From Myxococcaceae bacterium (GTDB lineage: Bacteria > Myxococcota > Myxococcia > Myxococcales > Myxococcaceae), in assembly GCA_016793725.1 (NCBI GenBank), contig JAEUJP010000207.1, positions 1 to 36,676 on the forward strand: DNA of 36,676 nucleotides, written 5' to 3'. Positions 1 to 6,794 of the stretch are shown one piece after another. A program made the translations under genes and the position numbers. Every line of letters starts with the position of its first letter. Positions within the stretch are counted from its first letter, which is position 1. The notes under the pieces were generated by a model. That model ran no database searches. It was given only the letters and a program-made list of their open reading frames with translations, and had not been told where the DNA came from.

Positions 1-1
1 G

Positions 2-445
2 GTGCGCCAGGGTCACGGCATTCGCATTCGTGGCGGCACGGCGCGGGCGTACTACGTGGGCATCGAGTCGGCGATGCCGGCGGTGCCGGGCATGGAGCCT
101 CCGGTGAAGGCGCTGTGTGTCGCCCCGTTCGGCATGGAAGAGGGCACGCAGGCCGATGTGCCTCCGCAGCAGTTCGGGCTGGTGGTGGGTGAGCCGACGC
201 GCTTCCGCTTCTTCGCGTCGTCGGTGCGGCGCGACGACAAGGTCGGCACGATGCTCGAAGACACCGACGAGCTCGAAGAGGTGTCGCCGGTCGAGACGAC
301 GCTGCAGGGCAAACAGGCGGGCGCGCTCGTGCCGGTGAACCTGCAGGCGGCGGTGACCGAGCTGGGCTCGCTCGAGCTGCGCTGCCTCGAGAAGGGCGGC
401 GCGGGGAAGTGGAAGCTCGAGCTGAACGTGCGGCCGACGGAGTAG
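2..445 (+). CDS. Hsp70-family (DnaK-like) protein, C-terminal part, cut by left edge
   Basis: The reading frame is open at the window start, so only the last ~147 residues are visible. They align by eye with the middle of the Hsp70 gene at 16997-19612: both carry RIxGGxARAYYV, then an FxxEGxQ/E stretch, an FGL..G.P..F strand, a T.L.G...G.. strand and an LTEIGTLELSC-like strand (here TELGSLELRC). This is the region that follows the ATPase domain in such atypical Hsp70s and corresponds to a beta-rich substrate-binding domain. Unlike the second copy, this protein stops right after the beta domain and lacks the helical DUF3731-type extension. Hsp70s are ATP-dependent cytoplasmic chaperones. The AsmA-like gene starts 13 bp downstream, so co-transcription is likely. 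The N-terminal ATPase domain is not visible, so the family call rests on the paralogue. Confidence 0.75.
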   Translation: MRQGHGIRIRGGTARAYYVGIESAMPAVPGMEPPVKALCVAPFGMEEGTQADVPPQQFGLVVGEPTRFRFFASSVRRDDKVGTMLEDTDELEEVSPVETTLQGKQAGALVPVNLQAAVTELGSLELRCLEKGGAGKWKLELNVRPTE

Positions 446-458
446 CGTCGCGGGTCAG

Positions 459-3400
459 ATGCGTGTCTGGCTCCGCCGGCTTCTCATCAGCGTCGCGGTC
501 GTCGTCGCGCTGATCATCGCTGCGGTCGCCATCGCCGTTCACAACCTCGAGCACCCGCTCATCAAGAGCCGCATCGCGAAGGCGACGGGCTACGAGCTCG
601 ACTACACGGCGCTGAAGCTCACCGGCCTCTCGGGCGCGCACCTCGAGAACCTGGTGGTGCTCAACCCTGAAGCCGTGCGAGCCGCCGCGCGCGAATTCGT
701 GCGCCTCGACACGCTCGACGTGAGGTGGACGCTGTCCAAGCTGCCGAAGGTCGAGCACGTGACGGCGAAAGGCCTCACCGTCAACCTGGTCAACGACGCG
801 AGCGGGCACTCGTCGCTGGGCCCGCCCGCTGCCCCGACCCCACAGACGCCGCTCTCGAAGAAGGTGCCGAACCTGCTCGCGGGCGCGCCGGCGTTCGACG
901 AAGCGGTCATCGAAGACCTCACGTACACGCAGCTGTCGACGGCGGGCGCCGAAACCAGAGACCGGCTGTCGGCGAGCGGCCTGCAGCTGACCGCGAAGGC
1001 GCAGGTCGACGGCGCCGCACACTGGAAGCTCGCCCTGAAGCTCGGCGACGCGGTCGAGCTCGCGCACAACGGGCGGGCGGCGACGCTGAAGGTGGCGCTG
1101 GCGCTCGAGCTCGACAAGACGCAGGCGACGCTGAACGTCGACATCGACACCACGAAACAGTCGTTCGCGCCCGCCCTCACGCTGAGCGACGTGCTGCACG
1201 CGAAGCTCGCCGCGCAGTTCGACGACGGGCGCGTGAGCGTCACCGTCGAGCCGTCGCGCGTGGCGGGCGCGGCCGACCTCGAAGGAGCGCTGGTGCTGTA
1301 CGACGACCCGGCGACCCCACCTCAGCTGACGCAGGGGCGGGTGAACGCGCAGCTGGCTCGGCTGCTGGCGGTGCTGCCGCCGCTGCCGTTTTCGCTCGCC
1401 GACGGCGCGCTGCTGCTCGACGCGCGCTCCGTCTCGCTGAGCGCAGTGCCGCGCGTGCGCGACGACGGCTGGCTCAAGCTGAACGTGACGGCGACGAAGC
1501 TGCAGCAGGCAGACCTGAAGGCCGAGACCGCGCGGCTCGAGGTCACGGCGGCGCCGGGCTCGACGCCCTCGGAAGCGAGCGCGGCCGCGGTGCTGACGTT
1601 CGAGAAGCTCGAGCTCGGCGGCGCGACGACGGTGCGCGCGCCCAGCGGCCGGGTGGAGCTGAAGGCGAAGGGTGTGGCGCCGGCGCCGGCATCACCGCTG
1701 AAGGTCTCGGGCGACGTGACGCTGTCGGTGAGCGCGCCGTCGCTGTCGGCCGACACGGGCAGCCTGCGGGCGAACGTCGAGAAGCTGGCGCTCGAGGCGA
1801 GCGCGCCGCTGCCGAAGCAGGGGCCGTTCGCGCTGAAGGCCGACCTGCCGCTGGGCACGCTGAAGCTCGCAGACGCGAAGGGCAAGCGGCTGCTGTCGGC
1901 TCCGGCGCGGCTGCAGCTCGAGGTGACGCAGGCGACGCTGGCCGGCGACGGCTCGGCGCACGCGGTGCTCGACGTGGGCGCGCTGCACGTGGGCACGACG
2001 CTCGACGGCACGGGCGGCGGCGAAGAGCTCGTCTACGCGGTGAAGCTCGAGGCGCCCGACCTGGGCCTGGCGACGCCCTTCCTCGACGCCGAGACGGCGG
2101 CGAAGGCGCCGTGGTCGCAGCTGTCGGCGACGGTCGAGTCGAGCGGCAGGGTGACGAAGCGCTCGAGCGTCGACCACCAGACGACGGTGAAGCTGCCGCG
2201 GCTCGAGTGGGAGAAGCTCAGCGCGCGCGACGTCGTGCTGACGCTGCACTCGAAGGGCGACGCGCTGGTGCACGAAGGTGAGGCGGCGCTCACGGTCGGG
2301 CAGCTGCGCACCGCCGAGCGGGAGCTGGGGCCGCAAGACGTGGCGCTGACGGCGGCCGTCGACCGGCGCAAGCTCTCGGTGCGTGCGGGGCTGACGGTGA
2401 AGAGGGGCCCGAAGCTCGCGTTCGACGCGGCGGTCGCGTACCAGCCGGCGCGCAAGGCGCTGAAGACGAGCGTGAAGCTCGAGCTGAAAGACTCTGAAGA
2501 GACGGGCCGCTTCCTCAACACGCTGAAGCTGGTGCCCGAGCTCGACGCGACGAAGCTGGCGACGACGTTCTCGTTCGACGGCGCGGTGCTCGGCGTCGTC
2601 GAGTCGCTGAGCGCGAGCGGCGAGCTGAAGACGGTGAAGAACCCGCTCGACACGCTGGGCGTCGAGGGCAAGCTCGCGCTCGACCTCGCGCACTTTCGCT
2701 GGCTGCAAGAAGGGGTGACGTACGGCGCACCGAAGCTCGAGTGGCGCGCGGACCTCGGGGTCGACGGGGCGAAGCGCACGGTGCACAGCCTCATCAAAGC
2801 CGAGCGGCTCGTGCAGGCGCAGGGCGAGAGGCGGCTCATCGTGAGAGACCTCGTGCAAGACCTGACGTTCGCGGTCGAGGGCAAGCTCGAGCTGGGGGCG
2901 CTGCAGGTGCGTCAGCTGCTCACCGTCGCCTCGGTCGAGCAGCGGCCCGAGCTGCCGGTGCCGGTGAAGAACGTGACGTTCACACTGGCGGCCGACCGAA
3001 ACCCGGGCGGGCTGATTCGGCTGTCTGACGTGGTCTTCAAGAGCCCCGAGACGAAGACCGAGCTGACGATGAAGGGGCAGCTCGACCTGAGCGACGGGCG
3101 CAGGCAGCTGACGGTGCGCGGCACGGTGGAGCAGGACCTCGCGGGGCTGAAGCTGCCCGAGGTGTTCGAGGGGCGGGGCGGCGTGGCGCTGGCGTTTCGA
3201 ATCGCGTCGCCCGACCTCGAGGTTTTTCGCGCGCGGTCGAAGCTGAAGCTGAAAGACGTGCACGTGAAGCTGCCCGACGGCAGCGCAGACATCGAGGGGC
3301 TCGACGGCGACGTCGCCATCAACGAGAGCGTGAGGCTGGGCGAAGGTGGGCTCGAGCTGACGCGCGAAATCGACACGAACCCGTACTCGATGTTGCGGTA

Positions 3401-3980
3401 CGCCGACCAGCACCCGCTCTTGTCGACGAGCAGCTTCATCACGGCGAAGAGAATCGAGACGCAGTACGGCGAGGTGGCTCCGTTCGCGGGGAACCTGAGC
3501 ATCGAACAGAACGTGGTGTCGCTGAGCCAGCTCGAGCTCGGCATTCGGGGCGGGCGTATGACGGGGCAGTGCACGCTCGACTACCAGGGCGCGAAGTCGA
3601 CGCTCGAGGCGCACGTGCGGGCGACGGGCGTGCAGTCGTCGCGCGGTGAGCCGTTCGACGGCAACGCGGCGATCGTGATTTCAGCGCACGACCGCAGCGT
3701 GAACGGGCGCGCCGAAATCTTGCGCATCGGCAACCAGCACCTGCGAGACCTGCTCGACGTTCAAGACCCGCAGCGCATCGACCCGAGCATCAACCGCATT
3801 CGCAGCGCGCTGACGGTGGGCTACCCCGAGCACCTGCGGCTCGTGTTCGACCACGGCTTCGCGAGCATGCGCATCTCGTTCGGCGGCGCCGCGAAGCTGC
3901 TGAAGGTCGACGACGTGCGCGGCATACCGGTCGGGCCGCTGGTGAGCCGCGCGCTCGCGTCGGTGAAGCTGCCCGAGTGA
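459..3980 (+). CDS. Large AsmA-like membrane-anchored periplasmic protein
   Basis: The 1173-residue protein has one N-terminal membrane anchor (residues ~7-27, hydrophobic after RR) followed by a very long, beta-strand-rich body with alternating polar/nonpolar strands and many Leu-Glu/Lys-Leu steps. This is the look of AsmA/TamB/YhdP-type proteins that span the periplasm and are implicated in lipid transport to the outer membrane. The C-terminal ~250 residues contain a GxRGGRMTGQ strand and further beta repeats resembling the AsmA C-terminal domain. The ATG lies 13 bp after the stop of the upstream Hsp70-family gene, which suggests one transcript. A stem-loop follows the stop. Placement in the AsmA superfamily is by architecture; the exact subfamily is not resolved. 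Leu codons before Asp/Glu are CTC in essentially every case I read in this gene, although CTG is common elsewhere in it. Confidence 0.65.
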   Translation: MRVWLRRLLISVAVVVALIIAAVAIAVHNLEHPLIKSRIAKATGYELDYTALKLTGLSGAHLENLVVLNPEAVRAAAREFVRLDTLDVRWTLSKLPKVEHVTAKGLTVNLVNDASGHSSLGPPAAPTPQTPLSKKVPNLLAGAPAFDEAVIEDLTYTQLSTAGAETRDRLSASGLQLTAKAQVDGAAHWKLALKLGDAVELAHNGRAATLKVALALELDKTQATLNVDIDTTKQSFAPALTLSDVLHAKLAAQFDDGRVSVTVEPSRVAGAADLEGALVLYDDPATPPQLTQGRVNAQLARLLAVLPPLPFSLADGALLLDARSVSLSAVPRVRDDGWLKLNVTATKLQQADLKAETARLEVTAAPGSTPSEASAAAVLTFEKLELGGATTVRAPSGRVELKAKGVAPAPASPLKVSGDVTLSVSAPSLSADTGSLRANVEKLALEASAPLPKQGPFALKADLPLGTLKLADAKGKRLLSAPARLQLEVTQATLAGDGSAHAVLDVGALHVGTTLDGTGGGEELVYAVKLEAPDLGLATPFLDAETAAKAPWSQLSATVESSGRVTKRSSVDHQTTVKLPRLEWEKLSARDVVLTLHSKGDALVHEGEAALTVGQLRTAERELGPQDVALTAAVDRRKLSVRAGLTVKRGPKLAFDAAVAYQPARKALKTSVKLELKDSEETGRFLNTLKLVPELDATKLATTFSFDGAVLGVVESLSASGELKTVKNPLDTLGVEGKLALDLAHFRWLQEGVTYGAPKLEWRADLGVDGAKRTVHSLIKAERLVQAQGERRLIVRDLVQDLTFAVEGKLELGALQVRQLLTVASVEQRPELPVPVKNVTFTLAADRNPGGLIRLSDVVFKSPETKTELTMKGQLDLSDGRRQLTVRGTVEQDLAGLKLPEVFEGRGGVALAFRIASPDLEVFRARSKLKLKDVHVKLPDGSADIEGLDGDVAINESVRLGEGGLELTREIDTNPYSMLRYADQHPLLSTSSFITAKRIETQYGEVAPFAGNLSIEQNVVSLSQLELGIRGGRMTGQCTLDYQGAKSTLEAHVRATGVQSSRGEPFDGNAAIVISAHDRSVNGRAEILRIGNQHLRDLLDVQDPQRIDPSINRIRSALTVGYPEHLRLVFDHGFASMRISFGGAAKLLKVDDVRGIPVGPLVSRALASVKLPE

Positions 3981-3997
3981 GTGTCAGCCGGCGGGGT

Positions 3998-4036
3998 GCC
4001 GTCGGCCGACGGCCAGCGGTGACGCGACAGCGTCAC
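3998..4036. terminator. Two adjacent inverted repeats between convergent genes
   Basis: Between the stops of the AsmA-like gene (3980) and the minus-strand surface protein (4089) lie a perfect 16-bp palindrome (3998-4013, GCCGTCGG/CCGACGGC) and a second perfect hairpin with 7-bp arms and a 4-nt loop (4019-4036, GTGACGC-GACA-GCGTCAC). There is no T-run, so a classical intrinsic terminator is not certain. The position and symmetry fit a bidirectional terminator or mRNA 3'-end stabiliser. Confidence 0.4.
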
Positions 4037-4088
4037 AGCGGGCGATAGACCCGGTACTGGGCGTCGGTCGACTTGAAGTGAGTGCAGC

Positions 4089-5600
4089 TCAGCACCTTCG
4101 CCGGCGCAGCACGGCGAGCACGAGCATGCCGAGCGCAGGCCCGCCGGTGTGACAGCCACACGGTTTGCCCGCGGGCTCCTGGCCGGCTCCGGCGCTGCCG
4201 CTGCCACCGGCCGTACCGCCGCTCCCACCCGCGGTGCCGCTGCTCCCACCCGCGGTGCCGCCGCTGCCGCCCGCCGTGCCACCGCTCCCGCCCGCCGTGC
4301 CGCCGCTGCCGCCCGCGGTGCTGCCGCTGCCGCCGCCTGAGCCGCTGGGGCCGGTGCCGAAGGCCGAGGCGAGCGCCACGGCGTAGGTGCTGCCGTTCAT
4401 GCGGCCGGCGACGACGCCCTCGCGCCAGTTCCACGACGACGAGAAGCCCCAGCTGTCGCCGAGAAACGGCGCCTGGTCGGCGAACGTCGTCCACGTGCCG
4501 GCGTTCAGCACCGCCTGCGCCGTGCGCGGCGAGCCGCCGGGGCCGGTCATCGTGTTCCACACGGCCCACGCGCGCTGGCCGTCTTCGGCCACCGAGAGCG
4601 CGCCCCACCCATTGCGGTGCGCGGTGGGGTCGGGGCTCGGCAGGGCGTCGGTGGTGTACGTGCCGTCGGCGGCGACGCGGTCGATGGAGAGCCCCTTCGT
4701 GGGGTTCAGGTAGAACATCCACACCGCGCTCTGGGTGGTGCTGATGCCGAGCAGCTCGGGCGACGAGGTCGCGTCGCTGCCGACGCCGGTGATGGGGGTG
4801 CCGACCGACCAGGTGCTCGCGCCGCTCACGCTGATTCGCAGCCGCGTCATGAACGTCGGGTCGGGCACGCCGTACTCGGCGTCGACGGGGCCCCAGAACA
4901 CCCAGATGTCTCTGCTCGCGGGCAGCTGCGTGAACAGGTGGCTGTGGTCGTGGTTGTTGAAGGTACCGGTGGTGAAGACGACGGTGGCGCCCGCACCGCC
5001 GTCGAGCTGGGTGAAGTCGGCCGTCGCCATCGGAGCGAGGCTCGCCGACTTGCCCATCTGCAGGCGAAAGGTGTTGCCGGCGCTGAAGGGGTTGTCGGTG
5101 ACGCCGAAGAGCAGCACCTCGTCGCCGCCCTGGGTCATCACGGGGAGCACGTACCCGCGCACGTCGTTGGTGGTGTTGTAGCTGCCGGGCAGCGCGACGT
5201 TCTTCACCTCGGAGCGGAAGCCGGTGATGGCGCCGCCGGTGTGCTCGAGGGCGACGCGCGAGTAGCGCACCGAGCCTCCGCCGTTCTCGACGAAGAGCAG
5301 GTGCACCTTGCCGGCAGCGTCTTGGGCCGCGCCCATGAACATGATGCCGCCGATCGACTCGCCGGCGGTGGGGTCGACGTACGACCAGGTGGCGCCGGAG
5401 TCTCCGGACTTGAAGAGGTAGAGCTTGTCGCTCCAGCCGAAGCCGAACAGCTCGCCGCTCGAGCCGGGGGTGCGGTCGAGCCAGAACATGGGCTCGCCGT
5501 TCATCCACCGTTGGGTGACGGGGCCGCCGCCGCGTGAAGGGAGCTCTTTGAATGAGGTGTGGTTCGCGCCGAGCAGAGAGAGAAGAATCAGGGTGTGCAC
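4089..5600 (-). CDS. Secreted surface protein, propeller-like, with MYXO-CTERM-type anchor
   Basis: This 503-residue protein starts at GTG with a short hydrophobic leader ([12 protein letters not shown]). The body (~25-410) has Asp-box-like and WxVWN-type repeats ([38 protein letters not shown]), typical of six-bladed sialidase/BNR-like propellers, but no catalytic signature was identified. Residues ~415-470 are a low-complexity linker of repeated TAGGSGG units. The C-terminus has a CGCHTGG motif, a short hydrophobic run and RRRRC, matching the MYXO-CTERM sorting signal that in myxobacteria is thought to be processed by a rhombosortase-type system and to direct surface attachment. The function of the propeller is unknown. 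It runs convergent to the AsmA-like gene and is divergent from the broken DUF5131 gene. Confidence 0.7.
   Translation of the reverse strand: MHTLILLSLLGANHTSFKELPSRGGGPVTQRWMNGEPMFWLDRTPGSSGELFGFGWSDKLYLFKSGDSGATWSYVDPTAGESIGGIMFMGAAQDAAGKVHLLFVENGGGSVRYSRVALEHTGGAITGFRSEVKNVALPGSYNTTNDVRGYVLPVMTQGGDEVLLFGVTDNPFSAGNTFRLQMGKSASLAPMATADFTQLDGGAGATVVFTTGTFNNHDHSHLFTQLPASRDIWVFWGPVDAEYGVPDPTFMTRLRISVSGASTWSVGTPITGVGSDATSSPELLGISTTQSAVWMFYLNPTKGLSIDRVAADGTYTTDALPSPDPTAHRNGWGALSVAEDGQRAWAVWNTMTGPGGSPRTAQAVLNAGTWTTFADQAPFLGDSWGFSSSWNWREGVVAGRMNGSTYAVALASAFGTGPSGSGGGSGSTAGGSGGTAGGSGGTAGGSGGTAGGSSGTAGGSGGTAGGSGSAGAGQEPAGKPCGCHTGGPALGMLVLAVLRRRRC
4216..4320. repeat. In-gene 21-bp tandem repeats encoding TAGGSGG heptads
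   Basis: Five consecutive 21-bp units (4216-4236, 4237-4257, 4258-4278, 4279-4299, 4300-4320) of the type CCGCCGCTCCCACCCGCGGTG, differing at a few positions, with degenerate flanking units on both sides. Read on the minus strand they encode the Gly/Ser/Thr/Ala linker before the MYXO-CTERM anchor. The period is a multiple of three, so copy-number change would keep the frame. Confidence 0.85.
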
Positions 5601-5705
5601 GGCGTAGACTTCATCAGATTTTCGGCCTCTTGTTCACCGCGCGAACGACTGACCCAAACGCCGGCGCTCGGTGCGGGTCTCGGGGTGAGCGCGTAGGATC
5701 GGCGT

Positions 5706-5917
5706 ATGGGAACGGCGACCAAGTCGAATGGACGGAGACGACCTGGAACCCCGTGCGCGGCTGCGCGCGCGTCTCGCCTGGCTGCATGAACTGCTACGCC
5801 GAACGCATGGCCCAGCACGCGGTGACGGCTTCGGGCGTCGTCAAGCTCGAGACCACGCTCGGGCTCATGAAGACCGGCGGCGCGGGCCCGTTCGAGGTCC
5901 CGGTCGTGAAGCACTGA
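5706..5917 (+). pseudogene. Remnant of DUF5131 (phage Gp37/Gp68-like) gene, frameshifted and truncated
   Basis: An ATG at 5706 is preceded by AGGA (5695-5698) at a 7-nt spacing and begins MGTATK. The continuation [14 protein letters not shown]...[13 protein letters not shown] is in a different frame, entered at 5723. Inserting one base in the Lys codon at 5721-5722 would join the two into [16 protein letters not shown], the usual start of DUF5131/Gp37-Gp68 family proteins. The Cys residues in VRGC, SPGC and NCYAE are retained. Family members are normally several hundred residues long; here similarity ends after about 36 residues. A tail of ~33 residues ([23 protein letters not shown] as its core, quoted in part) that I do not recognise then leads to TGA. 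The most likely reading is a decayed, possibly phage-derived gene. The tail may come from another gene fused by deletion. Confidence 0.65.
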
Positions 5918-5925
5918 ACACCGCG

Positions 5926-5970
5926 CCCCTTCGACTACGCCCTTCGGGCTCCGCTCAGGGCAGAGCGGAG
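5926..5970 (+). repeat. Intergenic REP-like repeat, copy A
   Basis: The core CCCCTTCGACTACGCCCTTCG continues with GGCTCCGCTCAGGG. It matches copy B at 31909-31955 in the same orientation. CCTTCGAC...GCTCAGGG is a type of dispersed intergenic repeat seen in many bacterial genomes. It can fold through CCCT/AGGG and internal GC-rich arms. Copy A lies between the DUF5131 remnant and the 3' end of the minus-strand CsgG/TolB-like gene. Confidence 0.6.
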
Positions 5971-5981
5971 TGCTCGCTCGC

Positions 5982-6794
5982 TCAGAACCGCCCCGTCACC
6001 GCGAACCCGTTCGTCGTCAGCCCCAGCGCGACCTTCACCTGCGAGCTCTGCACGACGTCGGGCGGGAACAGCACGATGCCGCCGACGACCAGCACGGCGC
6101 CCGCCAACATCGACACCAGCGAGACCAGGCGCTGCGTGCCGTGCTTCGAGCGCTCACCCTGGTAGTACTCGTACGACTTCAGCACCTGGGGAAACATCTG
6201 GCCCTGCTGAATTTCGGCGCCCATCTGCGCCTCGGTCGTCAGCGTCACCACGCCGAGCACCGCGCCGAACAGCACCGCGGCCGAGCCCGCTGCGATGAGC
6301 GAAATCGGCAGCACCTTCGAAGGGGGCGGCGGCAGCGGCGTGCCCGTCGCGTCGGCGACCGCGTAGAGCACCTGCGTGCGCAGCTCGGACTCGCTCTTCG
6401 CGAGCCGCGTCGCGCGGTGCACGACGACGCTCTTCTGGTTGTCGAACAGCTGCAGGTTGAGCTGCAGCGCGTCGCCGAACTTCGTGACGTTGCCGCCGAG
6501 CACGTACCGCGCGTTGAGCGCGCCGCTCAGCTCGATCATGCAGTTGCTCGAGTCGTCGCCGCAGCCCATCAGCTGCTTCTGCCGCTCGACGCCCAACATC
6601 GACGCGATGTCACGCGACGACAGCACCTGGTAGAAGCCGCGCGCCTCGGCCTCGTTCACCACCGACTGCGTCACCGCCTGCGCCAGCGCCGCGTCTGCGC
6701 CGCCCACCGCCTGCACGTCGAGCACGAGCAGCTTCGGCTTCACCGCCGCCGCGTCTGCCGCCAGCACCGCCGCCACCAGCATCACTGCGTGCAT
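5982..6794 (-). CDS. CsgG/TolB-like protein with two C-terminal membrane segments
   Basis: The 270-residue product starts at ATG 6794, with a GAGG stretch about 10 nt upstream. A short signal-like N-terminus (MHAVMLVAAVLAADAAA) is followed by KLLVLDVQAVGG, QAVTQSVVNEAEARG, VLSSRDIASMLGVERQ and ARYVLGGNVTKFGDALQLNLQLFD. This order is the layout of TolB-N/CsgG/FlgO-like domains, which build a Rossmann-like fold in envelope proteins. A Pro-rich hinge precedes two membrane segments (~residues 165-190 and ~220-242). The start overlaps the end of the upstream large lipoprotein gene by 13 bp, so translational coupling and a shared role are likely. No enzymatic motif is seen. The exact family is not certain. 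Confidence 0.6.
   Translation of the reverse strand: MHAVMLVAAVLAADAAAVKPKLLVLDVQAVGGADAALAQAVTQSVVNEAEARGFYQVLSSRDIASMLGVERQKQLMGCGDDSSNCMIELSGALNARYVLGGNVTKFGDALQLNLQLFDNQKSVVVHRATRLAKSESELRTQVLYAVADATGTPLPPPPSKVLPISLIAAGSAAVLFGAVLGVVTLTTEAQMGAEIQQGQMFPQVLKSYEYYQGERSKHGTQRLVSLVSMLAGAVLVVGGIVLFPPDVVQSSQVKVALGLTTNGFAVTGRF

Noticed and set aside
1692-3614. A 640-residue minus-strand frame over the AsmA-like gene
   Set aside because: Low-complexity Arg/Leu/Glu-rich translation, no start signal, opposite to a well-supported gene.
4082-4744. Cys/Arg-rich plus-strand frame opposite the MYXO-CTERM protein
   Set aside because: It is the antisense reading of the 21-bp tandem repeats and the propeller gene; repetitive CRRCRP composition is an artefact.
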